This document shows positions 44,255 through 53,503 of a stretch of 64,000 nt of DNA, one piece after another. The stretch comes from Lentibacter sp. GTDB taxonomy: Bacteria; Pseudomonadota; Alphaproteobacteria; Rhodobacterales; Rhodobacteraceae. The notes under the pieces are model-generated. The model was not told the DNA's origin and did not search any database. It worked only from the letters and a program-made list of their open reading frames with translations. Numbering within the stretch: position 1 is the stretch's first letter; each line of letters opens with the position of its first letter. The stretch covers positions 1 to 64,000 of the forward strand of contig JADGEJ010000003.1 of the NCBI GenBank assembly GCA_016744435.1, written 5' to 3'. The position numbers and the translations under genes were made by a program.

Positions 44255-45915
44255 GGCGCACCTCCATAGGCCCAACTGTCAGAAGGCGCAGTTGCGAGCT
44301 CGTCTGGATAAGGCGCGCCGCGAAACATGTTGATGCGGACCCAGCGGTCAGAACGCGGATCAAAATGTGTGGCCCCAAAGAAGGAAAGCTTGGCACGCAG
44401 CATGTCGATTGGCAGCATACTTGCACTGATCGTGTTGTCGCGCACCTCGCTGTAGGGAAATTGCGCCACCATCTGCACACGGCGTACAGCATGGCGGTGC
44501 TCGGGGTGGGCGGCCAGAAAACTGGCGGTAGTCTCGCCTTCGAAATCAGCGAGGCAAGCGTGCATCGCCGCCACATCACGGCCCGGCGAAAGCGGCTGCT
44601 CATAGGCATCAAGCGGCTCTTCGTGGCGCTCACCAAGGCGGGGCTCGAGCTTTTCTTCAGAGACATACCAAATCCGAGCGCAGCTTGCTCCTGCGCTCCA
44701 GTCTGTGGCAAGAGCCCAAGCATAGCCTGTTTGAGTGAGCTGCGATAACTCGCTTAGATGCATGTGTCCATTGATGGGAAACAGCACAGCCTCGTCAGCT
44801 TGCATGCTGCTGCCGAGGCCTTCGAGCATGTCGCCATAAGGCTCGAGCATCAAGGATACCAAGAGCTCTTGGCCTTCTTCTGAGAGGTGGCTTTCCGCCC
44901 AAAGATAAAGCGTGTTCCACGGTTTCTTGCGGGTGAAACTATGCGTTAGAAGCTTGTGCTCAAGCTCGATTATATCTTTGGAAAGTTGCGCTATTTTCCC
45001 TTTTTGAAGGGGATGCTCTGAATGCCAGAGTGCGATGCTATCTTTGGCATTGTTGAAAATAGCCATGAACTTCGCGGCTTCAGAAGGGGAAGCCTCAAGG
45101 CTGCGCACTTTCGCAAGGGCAGACTCCCGCGCGCCGACCCAGTTGTTGAGAAGACGCGGGTGGTTGAGCAGGAAGGGAGCCATGCCGAGACCGGTGGAGT
45201 TGCCTATGCCTAGGTTGCTTCGAAGGCCCTTTGCCAGAGGTACGGCGGTGTCAGGGGACTTCAGCTTTGCCATGTGTTCAACCAAGTCGGCCACAAAGGC
45301 GCGGGTGAGAAAAACCGAAAGCATCTCAACTTGGAAGGGGGCCGCGAACTCGGGACGGCCTTCAAGGCTGGCTCTGTCGGCAGCGCCGAATTTGGCAGAC
45401 CCGTAGACGGCAGTTGTGCGCATGAGATAGCCCGTTCTGGCGAGCTCTTCGGCATCGGGTTGCGCGCCTTTCGCAAGGCTGTCGACAACTGACTGCCAGA
45501 GACGCACTGAGCGGTTGGCACGGCTGAGAGACAGCTCTGTTTCACGTATGCGGCCAGCCTCTTGTTGGGGGACGTTGCCACGCAGCCGGGCGATGTCCTC
45601 CATGGTGGGAATGCCATCAAACAAGGTGAATGTTGCGTCCCATGCCGTAGCGATAACGCGGTCTGAGCGCGCTTCTTCAGGTAAGTCATGCGCGAAAGCG
45701 ATGAGTGAATAACTGCGCTTAGGGCCTTTGGCGGTGTAGACGGCAAAGCCCTCACCGCGTGCGTCAATGTCAAAGTGTGGGCGGCTGAATTGCCAGTTTT
45801 CGCGCTGCATTCGGCGCAGGAGCTGGCGCATGAACGAGAGGCGACATTGGTGCATGCTTCCGAGGCGCGACAGCGTCATGACTTGTTCGGGAGGGCGCAG
45901 CGCGATCTCTTTCAT
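44251..45915 (-). CDS. Large protein of unknown function (554 aa) in dipeptidase/ALDH operon
   Basis: I do not recognise a named domain. The 554-residue protein is soluble, without a signal peptide or membrane segments. Conserved-looking blocks are LSRLGSMHQCRLSFMRQLLR near the start, YSLIAFAHDLPEEARSDRVI, AWDATFTLFDGIPTMEDIAR, LRSNLGIGNSTGLGMAPFLL, FPINGHMHLSELSQLTQTGY and SFFGATHFDPRSDRWVRINM. It lies between an M19 dipeptidase-like gene and a DUF3726-like gene with 4-base overlaps on both sides, a sign of shared function. Charged Asp, His and Arg residues in the blocks suggest an enzyme. Confidence 0.75.
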   Translation of the reverse strand: MKEIALRPPEQVMTLSRLGSMHQCRLSFMRQLLRRMQRENWQFSRPHFDIDARGEGFAVYTAKGPKRSYSLIAFAHDLPEEARSDRVIATAWDATFTLFDGIPTMEDIARLRGNVPQQEAGRIRETELSLSRANRSVRLWQSVVDSLAKGAQPDAEELARTGYLMRTTAVYGSAKFGAADRASLEGRPEFAAPFQVEMLSVFLTRAFVADLVEHMAKLKSPDTAVPLAKGLRSNLGIGNSTGLGMAPFLLNHPRLLNNWVGARESALAKVRSLEASPSEAAKFMAIFNNAKDSIALWHSEHPLQKGKIAQLSKDIIELEHKLLTHSFTRKKPWNTLYLWAESHLSEEGQELLVSLMLEPYGDMLEGLGSSMQADEAVLFPINGHMHLSELSQLTQTGYAWALATDWSAGASCARIWYVSEEKLEPRLGERHEEPLDAYEQPLSPGRDVAAMHACLADFEGETTASFLAAHPEHRHAVRRVQMVAQFPYSEVRDNTISASMLPIDMLRAKLSFFGATHFDPRSDRWVRINMFRGAPYPDELATAPSDSWAYGGAP

Positions 45916-46889
45916 GAGGCTGGCTTGAAGTTTTGTTCGTAAAAGTGGAACCAGTTGTCGCCCATGAGGCCTTCAACTTCGGCTTGTGAGAAGCCAACAG
46001 TCGCGAGGCCAGTGGCGATGTTGCCAAAGTCTCGGTTGTCTTTGTACCAGCTTGGCATGGGCGGAAAGCCGGGGGCAGCTGCCGAGCCTTCACCATAGTC
46101 GATCTCTTTGGTCCAGCGGCCAACGCGCATCCATTCGACAACGCTGTCAGGCTGATCTTGGCAGAGATCTGAGCCGATGCCAAAATGCTCGGCTCCGAAC
46201 TTTTCGGCGCAATCGGCGACCATCTGACAGAAGCTCTCCAGCGTGCAGGCGGATTTGTCCTTGAGGTGATGCGGATAGAGCGAGAAGCCCATCATGCCGC
46301 CGTTGTCTGTGACGGCGCGAATGACATTGTCGCGTTTGTTGCGCAGGGCTGGTTGCCAGAAATGCGGGTTGGCGTGGGTGATCGTGATCGGACGCTCGGA
46401 ATGCTCGGCGGCTTCGATTGTGGAGCGATCGGCGGAGTGGGACATGTCGACGACGAGGCCAACGCGGTTCATTTCGCGCACCACTTGCTTGCCCATGCGG
46501 GTGAGGCCTGTGTCGTCATCCTCATAGCAGCCCGTCGCGAGGAGGGACTGGTTGTTGTAAGTGAGCTGCATGAAGCGCGCACCGAGATCGTGGTGGACTT
46601 CGACAAGGCCGATGTCATCCTCTATCGGTGAGGGGTTTTGGAAACCAAAGAAGATAGCCGTGCGAGCGGACTCGTGCGCGCGGCGCACATCGCCCGCCCA
46701 CCGGCCCTTGAGGATCAGATCGCTATGTTGCTCAAACCAGCGGTTCCAGCGCTCCATGTTGAGCACCGTCTCGCGGAAGTTTTCGTGGTAGGCGATGGTG
46801 ACATGCACCGCATCGAGCCCGCCCTCGCGCATTTGGCGAAAGATTTTCTCTGACCAATTGGCGTATTGCAGGTTGTCGATGCGGTACAT
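45912..46889 (-). CDS. M19 membrane-dipeptidase-like protein, atypical
   Basis: A 325-residue protein of the renal dipeptidase (amidohydrolase) fold. VVDMSHSADRSTIEAAEHSE (His151), ITITHANPHFWQPALRNK (His172) and GIGSDLCQDQP (Asp241) are family motifs. The N-terminal HxD that binds zinc in classical members is missing: the chain begins MYRIDNLQYANWSEK. The bridging Glu seems replaced within GFQNPSP (Gln84). One metal site may therefore be lost and the reaction changed. It follows the aldehyde dehydrogenase by 6 bases and overlaps the unknown 554-residue gene by 4. Confidence 0.85.
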   Translation of the reverse strand: MYRIDNLQYANWSEKIFRQMREGGLDAVHVTIAYHENFRETVLNMERWNRWFEQHSDLILKGRWAGDVRRAHESARTAIFFGFQNPSPIEDDIGLVEVHHDLGARFMQLTYNNQSLLATGCYEDDDTGLTRMGKQVVREMNRVGLVVDMSHSADRSTIEAAEHSERPITITHANPHFWQPALRNKRDNVIRAVTDNGGMMGFSLYPHHLKDKSACTLESFCQMVADCAEKFGAEHFGIGSDLCQDQPDSVVEWMRVGRWTKEIDYGEGSAAAPGFPPMPSWYKDNRDFGNIATGLATVGFSQAEVEGLMGDNWFHFYEQNFKPAS

Positions 46890-46895
46890 GGCTGC

Positions 46896-48347
46896 TTACT
46901 CCGGCTCGCCAGCGGCGATGTAGCTTGTCTTGACGATAGTGTAGAATTCCGACGCGGTTGCGCCTTGCTCGCGCGGGCCATACGAGCTTTCGCCGCGCCC
47001 ACCGAAGGGCACGTGGTAGTCTGTGCCTGCGGTTGGCAGGTTGACCATGACGCAACCCGCGCGCGCGTTTGTGCGGAAGTGGTTGGCGCGGGCGAGTGAG
47101 CGGGTGACGATGCCAGCGGTGAGGCCAAAGCGCGTGTCGTTGACGGTGTGCAGCGCTTCATCGTAGCTGCCGACTTTGATCACGGCGGTGAGCGGTGCGA
47201 ACAGTTCCTCGCGGTTGATCTCCATCTGGTTTGTGGTGCCGAGGAACACGCCGGGTGTCATGTAAAAGCCCTTGGTTGCGCGCTCGACTTGTGCGCCGCC
47301 ACAGGCAAGCTCGGCCCCTTCGGAGCGGCCTTTGGCGACCCATGCGAGGTTTTCGTTGAGCTGCTGTTCGCTGACGACAGGGCCGATCTGCGTGCCCTCT
47401 TCCAGCGCGTGGCCAACCTTCATTGCCTCAGCGCCTTTGACGAGTTTTTCGACAAACGCGTCATGCACGCCCTCATGCACCACAAGGCGCGCGGAGGCTG
47501 TGCATTTCTGCCCGGTTCCGCCGAAAGCGCCGCCGAGGGCTACTGCGACGGCGAGGTCAAGGTCAGCGTTGTCCATTACTGCGAGAGCGTTTTTTGAGCC
47601 CATTTCGAGCTGAAGCTTGGTGAAGTTACCCACGGCGGCTTGGGCGATGCCACGGCCGACGGGCACCGAGCCTGTAAATGAGATCGCGTTGATGCCTTTG
47701 TGCTCGACGAGCTTCTGGCCAATGTCGCCGCCCGAGCCCATCACGAGGTTAAACAGCCCTTTCGGGATATCCTGACGCGCGATGATTTCTGTCAAGGCGT
47801 GGGCGGAGGCGGGAGTTGCGTTGGCGGGCTTCCAGACGACGGCGTTGCCATAGGCAAGCGCGGGGGCGATCTTCCAGCTGGCTGTCGCGGTTGGGAAGTT
47901 CCACGGGCTGATGATCGCGACAGTGCCGACGGGCTCGCGGCGGATGTCGATATCAACACCCGGGCGCACGGACTGGGCGTTTTGGCCCAGTTGGCGCAGC
48001 ACTTCGGCGGCGTAATACGTGAAGAACTGGCCTGCACGGTAGACTTCGCCTTTGCCTTCTGCGAGCGGCTTGCCTTCCTCGCGGCTAAGCAGCGTGCCGA
48101 GTTCTTCAGCGCGTTCCATCATCTCGGTGCCGATTGCCATAAGCACAGCTTGCTTGCGCTCAAGCCCGTAGGCGGCCCATTCGGCCTGGGCAGCCTGTGC
48201 TGCTTCGATGGCTTTGTCGAGCTGGCTGCTGTCGGCCTGTGCGAACTGCCCAACCACATCTGACAGATCAGACGGGTTGATATTAGTGATCTCACCTTGG
48301 CCAGCGAGCCAGTCACCGGCGATGTAGTTCTTGTTGAGTTGTGTCAT
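46896..48347 (-). CDS. Aldehyde dehydrogenase, alpha-ketoglutaric semialdehyde dehydrogenase-like
   Basis: A 483-residue ALDH. SPWNFPTATASWKIAPALAY is the cofactor block, LQLEMGSKNALAV has the general base Glu248 and GGTGQKCTASARLVV the nucleophile Cys282. MGSKN and QKCTASARL are the forms seen in 2,5-dioxovalerate dehydrogenases of hydroxyproline and sugar-acid catabolism, so a semialdehyde substrate is likely. The ATG at 48347 is chosen over an upstream in-frame codon. It heads the operon after a LysR gene 93 bases away. Confidence 0.88.
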   Translation of the reverse strand: MTQLNKNYIAGDWLAGQGEITNINPSDLSDVVGQFAQADSSQLDKAIEAAQAAQAEWAAYGLERKQAVLMAIGTEMMERAEELGTLLSREEGKPLAEGKGEVYRAGQFFTYYAAEVLRQLGQNAQSVRPGVDIDIRREPVGTVAIISPWNFPTATASWKIAPALAYGNAVVWKPANATPASAHALTEIIARQDIPKGLFNLVMGSGGDIGQKLVEHKGINAISFTGSVPVGRGIAQAAVGNFTKLQLEMGSKNALAVMDNADLDLAVAVALGGAFGGTGQKCTASARLVVHEGVHDAFVEKLVKGAEAMKVGHALEEGTQIGPVVSEQQLNENLAWVAKGRSEGAELACGGAQVERATKGFYMTPGVFLGTTNQMEINREELFAPLTAVIKVGSYDEALHTVNDTRFGLTAGIVTRSLARANHFRTNARAGCVMVNLPTAGTDYHVPFGGRGESSYGPREQGATASEFYTIVKTSYIAAGEPE

Positions 48348-48440
48348 GTGCGTTCCTGAAAGAGTTCGCAGCCTTGATGAACCCGAATCTCGCTTCAAAT
48401 CAATCGAATTTACCTTCAGTAAGCTTCAGGTTTTTTGAAG

Positions 48441-49310
48441 TTACGTGACCTGCTCGTCTTTCAAGAAGCTCAGGAAAGCCCGAACATGGGGCATCAGTGC
48501 ACTCACTGGACGGTGCATCAGGTGTACCTGCCTTTGTGCGTTGCTGCCCCTGAGAGGCAAGAACACCAAATCAGCTTCGGTTGGTGAGAGCACTAGTTTC
48601 GGTAAAACGGTAATGCCTTGTCCGTTTCGCACGAGGGCCAACAAGGACGCGGTATTGTGCACCATCATCCGCGATTGCGCTAAGAGCGGCGCAAAGGCCG
48701 GGGCTTGGATTTGCTGGCACAAACCATTTGCGATCAAGTTTTCGCCTTCCAAATCGGCCCAAGTCAACTTGTCCCAGTCAGTTTGCAAATGGTGATCACG
48801 CGGACAGACCACGCCAAAAACATCGGAAAACAGAAGCGTTCTTTGAAAGCCGGGCCGCTCGGGGAGGGTGGCAACAGCAACATCGGCGAGGTCGTTGTTC
48901 AACTCGTGCAGAACGGCGGCGCTGTCCATGTCACGCAGCTCTATCAAGATGTCTGGGTGGGCTGCGTGAAAGCGCTTGAGAACGGGCGGCAAGAAGGCCT
49001 GAGCAAAAGATGGGGTCACGGCAAGACGCACGAGGCCAGACTTGGCCTTGGCGAGCTTTTCGATGCGAAGAACAGTCTCGTCGAAGTGGGCGAGCTCGGC
49101 CTGAGCTTCGCTCAAAACATGCCGCCCCATTGGCGTCAGATGCGACTTGCGTTGGGTTTCAAACAGCGCTGTGCCGATGTGGTCTTCGAGTTGTTTCAGT
49201 GTCATCGACAAAGCAGAAGGCGTGCGGCCTAGTTGCTCGGCAGCATGCGCCAGCGAGCCAGTTTCAGCCACTGCGCGGAACACGCGCAGCATGTCGATCT
49301 TGATGGGCAT
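48441..49310 (-). CDS. LysR-family regulator
   Basis: A 289-residue regulator. The HTH is in LRVFRAVAETGSLAHAAEQL and GRTPSALSMTLKQLEDHIG; a periplasmic-binding-like effector domain spans about 90-285. It lies upstream of and in the same direction as the ALDH operon, so it probably activates that operon while being partly cotranscribed. The effector would be a pathway intermediate, by analogy. Confidence 0.88.
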   Translation of the reverse strand: MPIKIDMLRVFRAVAETGSLAHAAEQLGRTPSALSMTLKQLEDHIGTALFETQRKSHLTPMGRHVLSEAQAELAHFDETVLRIEKLAKAKSGLVRLAVTPSFAQAFLPPVLKRFHAAHPDILIELRDMDSAAVLHELNNDLADVAVATLPERPGFQRTLLFSDVFGVVCPRDHHLQTDWDKLTWADLEGENLIANGLCQQIQAPAFAPLLAQSRMMVHNTASLLALVRNGQGITVLPKLVLSPTEADLVFLPLRGSNAQRQVHLMHRPVSALMPHVRAFLSFLKDEQVT

Positions 49311-49553
49311 TGCCTTGCCTCGTTGTGGTTGTTTTTAACTTTGCAAGCATTGGCAGGACTGTCCAGTTCTGAGCGCGTTATGATTGCATTAGAGGGGCAG
49401 GGTGCCTTGGGGAAAGCAACCTGAATGACGCCTATTCGCGTCAGCTTTTATGCCACAGGTTGAGTTTTCCCTGTCATTTCGGGGGTATGCAGCCCGAATC
49501 TCATCTGTTAACTTTTGGGTAATAATAAAAAACTATGAGGCAGGCAGTTAAGA

Positions 49554-50618
49554 ATGGAAACGGGCTTTAAAGGCGCGTTCGTGATTTCTTGGCCGCAAAC
49601 AGAACTAGACGGGCTGGCGTCAGCGCCAGTGACTGAGTTAAACGTTGGGGCGACGTGGGCATGGCATGGAGACGCTGTGCGAGTCGATGGTCCGAACGAG
49701 CTGTTGCGACTTGAGGAAACGGACGATATCGCAAACCTTCGCCGGCGCGCAGCGCGCATGGTGCACCGCCTTGTCGGGGCGGCACTGGAACCAACTAAAA
49801 CTCTCAACGCGTCGTTTGATGACATGCCGCATGAAGACAGCAGTTTTGTGGTCACAGACGGCACTCGCAGCTATACTATCACGCTGATTGATCCGGGCAC
49901 TGGCGCGCAACCGCTGCTGATGTTCGTTGACCAGATGCCGCCGAAAGGCCGCGACCTCTGGGTCGTTCATCAGAGTTTCGAGAAGATACGCGCCAACCCC
50001 GAGGGGCCAGATGCTGGCGGCGTTATTTGCTTCACTCCCGGCACCAAAATTGACACTCCTGATGGCCCGAAGCTGATCCAAGACCTGCGCGAAGGCGACT
50101 ATGTGCAAACCAAGGACAACGGCGCGCAGGAGGTCCAGTGGATCGGCCAACGCCGCATGACAGGCGCGCGCTTGTTTGCGATGCCACGCTTGCGCCCGAT
50201 CCGCCTTAGGGCAGGCGCTTTGGGCATCCAGCGGCCTGACGAAGAGCTTGTGGTGTCGCCAGAGCACCGGATGTTGGTCAAAGGTGCCACGGCACGCGCG
50301 CTGTTTAACACCGACGAAGTCCTTGTACGGGCGAAAGACTTGCTCAATGATCGCACCGTTGTGGTTGATAGCCAGATGCGCGAAGTGACTTATGTGCATT
50401 TGCTACTGCCCAAACACCAGATCGTTTGGGCCAATGGCGTGGAAACGGAGAGCTTTCATCCAGCAAACACGGCGCTTTCAACGCTCTCTGACGATGACCG
50501 CGCCTCGCTTTTGGCTATGCGGCCTGAGTATGAGAGCCACCCTGAAAGCTATGGTGCTTTCGCGCGGCGCAATCTGTCGGCGTCCGAAGCGGCAATACTG
50601 CGGCACGAGGCCGCTTAA
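49554..50618 (+). CDS. Hint-domain protein with intact catalytic residues
   Basis: A 354-residue protein. The N-terminal 150 residues are unassigned. A Hint domain follows: VICFTPGTKIDTPDGPKLIQ starts with Cys159, LREGDYVQTKDNG is the second block and ELVVSPEHRMLVKG contains His238. LLLPKHQIVWANGVETESFH is the typical end. The Cys and His suggest autoprocessing or at least an active fold, unlike the copy at 443-1081. Roseobacter relatives are often extracellular, but I see no signal peptide here. Its end is followed by the rpsD promoter. Confidence 0.85.
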   Translation: METGFKGAFVISWPQTELDGLASAPVTELNVGATWAWHGDAVRVDGPNELLRLEETDDIANLRRRAARMVHRLVGAALEPTKTLNASFDDMPHEDSSFVVTDGTRSYTITLIDPGTGAQPLLMFVDQMPPKGRDLWVVHQSFEKIRANPEGPDAGGVICFTPGTKIDTPDGPKLIQDLREGDYVQTKDNGAQEVQWIGQRRMTGARLFAMPRLRPIRLRAGALGIQRPDEELVVSPEHRMLVKGATARALFNTDEVLVRAKDLLNDRTVVVDSQMREVTYVHLLLPKHQIVWANGVETESFHPANTALSTLSDDDRASLLAMRPEYESHPESYGAFARRNLSASEAAILRHEAA

Positions 50619-50636
50619 ACGCCAACGTTATATATG

Positions 50637-50664
50637 TTGACACCCTATGTGGAGCCGCTATAAG
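50637..50664 (+). promoter_or_regulatory. Sigma-70-type promoter of rpsD
   Basis: TTGACA (50637-50642), a 16-base spacer and TATAAG (50659-50664) are near-consensus. They lie just after the Hint gene stop and about 110 bases before the rpsD start, leaving a leader of roughly 100 bases where S4 autoregulation could act. Confidence 0.75.
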
Positions 50665-50771
50665 CGCGGCTTCATTGGTGTTGGTGGCCCTCGCAAGAGC
50701 CAGCCTGTCATTCCGGCAAAATCCGGGAAGAGGACAACGCCCTTCGACAACCTAAACGAAGGAGATCAGCC

Positions 50772-51392
50772 GTGACTAAACGTACGTCTGCCAAATATAA
50801 AATTGACCGCCGCATGGGTGAAAACATCTGGGGTCGTCCAAAATCACCAGTCAATCGCCGCGAATATGGCCCCGGCCAGCACGGCCAACGCCGTAAGGGA
50901 AAACTGTCAGACTTTGGTCTGCAGTTGCGCGCCAAGCAGAAGCTTAAAGGCTACTACGGCGACCTGACTGAAAAGCAATTCCGCCGCATCTTTAAAGAAG
51001 CTGAACGCGTAAAAGGCGACACAGGCGAAAACCTGATCGGCCTTCTCGAGCGCCGCCTTGACGCCGTTGTGTACCGCGCCAAGTTTGTTGCGACAGTTTT
51101 CGCGGCACGCCAGTTCGTAAACCACGGCCACGTCACAGTGAACGGCAAGAAGGTTAACATCCCTTCATACCGCGTCAAAGAAGGCGACGTGATCGCTGTT
51201 CGTGATCGCTCAAAGCAGATCGCGGTTGTGCTGGAAGCCACACAATTGGCAGAGCGCGATGTGCCTGACTACATTGATGCCGATCACTCAAAGCTGTCAG
51301 CGACATTCGTTCGCGCACCCGGCCTTGGCGACGTGCCATACCCAGTGATGATGGAACCAAACCTCGTCATCGAATATTACGCACAAAACTAA
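50772..51392 (+). CDS. rpsD: 30S ribosomal protein S4
   Basis: A 206-residue S4, a primary 16S rRNA-binding protein. [20 protein letters not shown] is the alphaproteobacterial N-terminus, [20 protein letters not shown] begins the S4 domain, and [20 protein letters not shown] is its RNA-binding core. The zinc-binding Cys set is absent. It starts with GTG at 50772 after AAGGAGATC. It is single, apart from other ribosomal operons, as usual in alphaproteobacteria. Confidence 0.97.
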   Translation: MTKRTSAKYKIDRRMGENIWGRPKSPVNRREYGPGQHGQRRKGKLSDFGLQLRAKQKLKGYYGDLTEKQFRRIFKEAERVKGDTGENLIGLLERRLDAVVYRAKFVATVFAARQFVNHGHVTVNGKKVNIPSYRVKEGDVIAVRDRSKQIAVVLEATQLAERDVPDYIDADHSKLSATFVRAPGLGDVPYPVMMEPNLVIEYYAQN

Positions 51393-51420
51393 GCCAGCGG
51401 TTTTCGCAAAGCTTAATGAA

Positions 51421-51456
51421 GGGCTGTGGCGGGAACCCGCTGCGGCCCTTTTTCTT
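51421..51456 (+). terminator. Intrinsic terminator after rpsD
   Basis: GGGCTGTGGCGGG pairs imperfectly with CCCGCTGCGGCCC around a two-base AA loop, followed by TTTTTCTTTT. It is 28 bases after the stop. Confidence 0.85.
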
Positions 51457-51509
51457 TTCTGGCCGCAGCTTTCCCGTTTGTCTAAAAAGAAACGACACAG
51501 GAGAGACTT

Positions 51510-52589
51510 ATGAGCCTGACACCGCAAATTGGCATCATGGAAATCACGCTTTATGAAAGCGGGACGTCGAGCATTGTTGGGCGTGACGATGTGCTTAAGT
51601 TGTCATCCAACGAGAACCCTTTGGGCCCACCTCCTGCAGCCGTTGAAGCGATTACCAAAGCCGCCATAGAGGTTAACCGCTACCCCTCAACTGACCATGC
51701 AGCGTTGCGCGACGCGATTGCGGAGGTCTACGAGCTTGAAGCCTCGCGGATCATCTGCGGTGTTGGTTCTGACGAGGTTTTGCAGTTTGTCACGCAAGCC
51801 TTCAGCGGTGAGGGCGACGAGATCATCTACACCGAACATGGCTTTTCGATGTATCCGATTTTGGCGCATATGGCGGGGGCCACTCCCGTGAAATTGCCCG
51901 AAGTTGAGCGGGTTGTTGATGTTGATATCATCCTTGAAGCCATCTCCGAGAAGACGAAAATTGTCTTCATCGCTAACCCCGCCAACCCGACAGGCACGCT
52001 CGTGCCTGATGCTGAGCTTGTGCGCCTCGCTGACGGATTGCCTGCGCATGTGATCCTTGTGCTGGATGGCGCGTATGTTGAGTTCTCTGAAGGTTACGAT
52101 GGAGGCAAGACACTTGCGGCGACCCGCCCTAACGTACTGATGACGCGCACTTTCTCCAAGGTCTATGGGCTTGGCGGCTTACGCATTGGCTGGGGCTACG
52201 GGCCACAAGAGATGATCGACGTGATGACGCGTATTCGCCAGCCGTTTAACTTGTCAGGTGTGCAACTCGCCGCCGCAGAGGCCGCTGTGCGCGACCCTGA
52301 TTGGGTGCGCGATTGCGCGAAGCTCAACGCCGAACAGCGCGCACGCCTCACGGGGGCAATGCGCCAACTCGGGCTGGCCTGCGACGACAGTGAAGCCAAT
52401 TTTGTGCTGGTGCGTTGCGTGGACAAAGCAGAAGCCGACGCGGCCGAGCAGGCGCTTCTCAACGGTGGTATTATCGTGCGTCGCCCAACAAGCTATGGCT
52501 TCCCTGAGGGGCTGCGCATTACAGTGGGTGACGCGGAGCAAACAGGGCGCGTGATTGACGCATTAACGCGTTGGCGGGAGGCAGGCTGA
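51510..52589 (+). CDS. hisC: Histidinol-phosphate / aromatic aminotransferase
   Basis: A 359-residue PLP enzyme of the HisC family. VLKLSSNENPLGPPPAAVEA is the N-terminal signature, and TRTFSKVYGLGGLRIGWGYG holds the Schiff-base Lys. It forms imidazole-acetol phosphate from histidinol phosphate in reverse and, next to a prephenate dehydrogenase-like gene, may also serve tyrosine and phenylalanine synthesis. The ATG at 51510 follows AGGAGAGAC. It overlaps the next gene as TGATG. Confidence 0.94.
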   Translation: MSLTPQIGIMEITLYESGTSSIVGRDDVLKLSSNENPLGPPPAAVEAITKAAIEVNRYPSTDHAALRDAIAEVYELEASRIICGVGSDEVLQFVTQAFSGEGDEIIYTEHGFSMYPILAHMAGATPVKLPEVERVVDVDIILEAISEKTKIVFIANPANPTGTLVPDAELVRLADGLPAHVILVLDGAYVEFSEGYDGGKTLAATRPNVLMTRTFSKVYGLGGLRIGWGYGPQEMIDVMTRIRQPFNLSGVQLAAAEAAVRDPDWVRDCAKLNAEQRARLTGAMRQLGLACDDSEANFVLVRCVDKAEADAAEQALLNGGIIVRRPTSYGFPEGLRITVGDAEQTGRVIDALTRWREAG

Positions 52590-53503
52590 TGGCACAAGTC
52601 TATGATAAAGTGGCCCTTATCGGCTTGGGGCTGATTGCCTCTTCGATGTTCTGGGCTATCAAGCGCAATGGCCTCGCAGGCGAAGTGCGCGGCTATGCCC
52701 GCTCTGAAAAAACCCGCGAAACGGCGCGCGAAATCGGATTGTGCGATGTGGTTTGCGACAGTGTGCTTGAGGCCGTGAAAGACGCTGACTTGGTCGTGCT
52801 CTGCGTGCCCGTGGGCGCGATGAGCGCCGTCGCAGAAGAGATCGCGCCAGCGCTGAAAGCGGGTGCGACTGTGAGTGACGTGGGCTCTGTCAAAAAAGCG
52901 GTTGTTGAGGCGGTTGGCCCGCACCTACCTGAAAATGTTCACTTTATTCCAGCACACCCCGTGGCCGGTACGGAACATTCTGGCCCGAACTCTGGCTTTG
53001 CTGAGCTGTTTGAAAACCGCCCGCTCCTGCTGACACCAGATGAAAAATCTGACTCTCAGGCAGTCGCAAGATTGCGCGCGCTTTGGGAAGGAACGGGAGC
53101 ACTGGTTGAGGAAATGGACGCTGAACACCATGATTTGGTGCTTGCCGTGACATCTCATACGCCGCATCTGATCGCCTATACGATGGTTGGCGTGGCAGAT
53201 GATCTGCAGCGCGTGACGGACAGTGAAGTGATCAAATATTCAGCGGCTGGTTTTCGGGATTTTACCCGCATCGCCGCCTCTGATCCAACGATGTGGCGTG
53301 ATGTTTTCTTAAGCAACAAAGAGGCAACATTGGAGATTTTGGGGCGCTTCACAGAGGAGCTTTTCGCACTGCAAAGAGCGATCAGAACCGGAGATGGCGA
53401 CCATTTGTTTGAGTATTTTACGCATACGAGAGCCATTCGCCGCGGGATCATCGAAGCAGGCCAAGACACTGATGCGCCAGATTTTGGGAGGGTGAAAAAG
53501 TGA
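52589..53503 (+). CDS. Prephenate/arogenate dehydrogenase family protein
   Basis: A 304-residue NAD(P)-dependent dehydrogenase of tyrosine synthesis (TyrA/TyrC type). VALIGLGLIASSMFWAI is the dinucleotide fold, HFIPAHPVAGTEHSGPNSGF contains the catalytic His and substrate-binding residues, and AVTSHTPHLIAYTMVG is a family helix. There is no chorismate mutase or ACT domain. It starts at 52589, overlapping the hisC stop, and is followed by an extensin-like gene with a 4-base overlap. Confidence 0.92.
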   Translation: MAQVYDKVALIGLGLIASSMFWAIKRNGLAGEVRGYARSEKTRETAREIGLCDVVCDSVLEAVKDADLVVLCVPVGAMSAVAEEIAPALKAGATVSDVGSVKKAVVEAVGPHLPENVHFIPAHPVAGTEHSGPNSGFAELFENRPLLLTPDEKSDSQAVARLRALWEGTGALVEEMDAEHHDLVLAVTSHTPHLIAYTMVGVADDLQRVTDSEVIKYSAAGFRDFTRIAASDPTMWRDVFLSNKEATLEILGRFTEELFALQRAIRTGDGDHLFEYFTHTRAIRRGIIEAGQDTDAPDFGRVKK

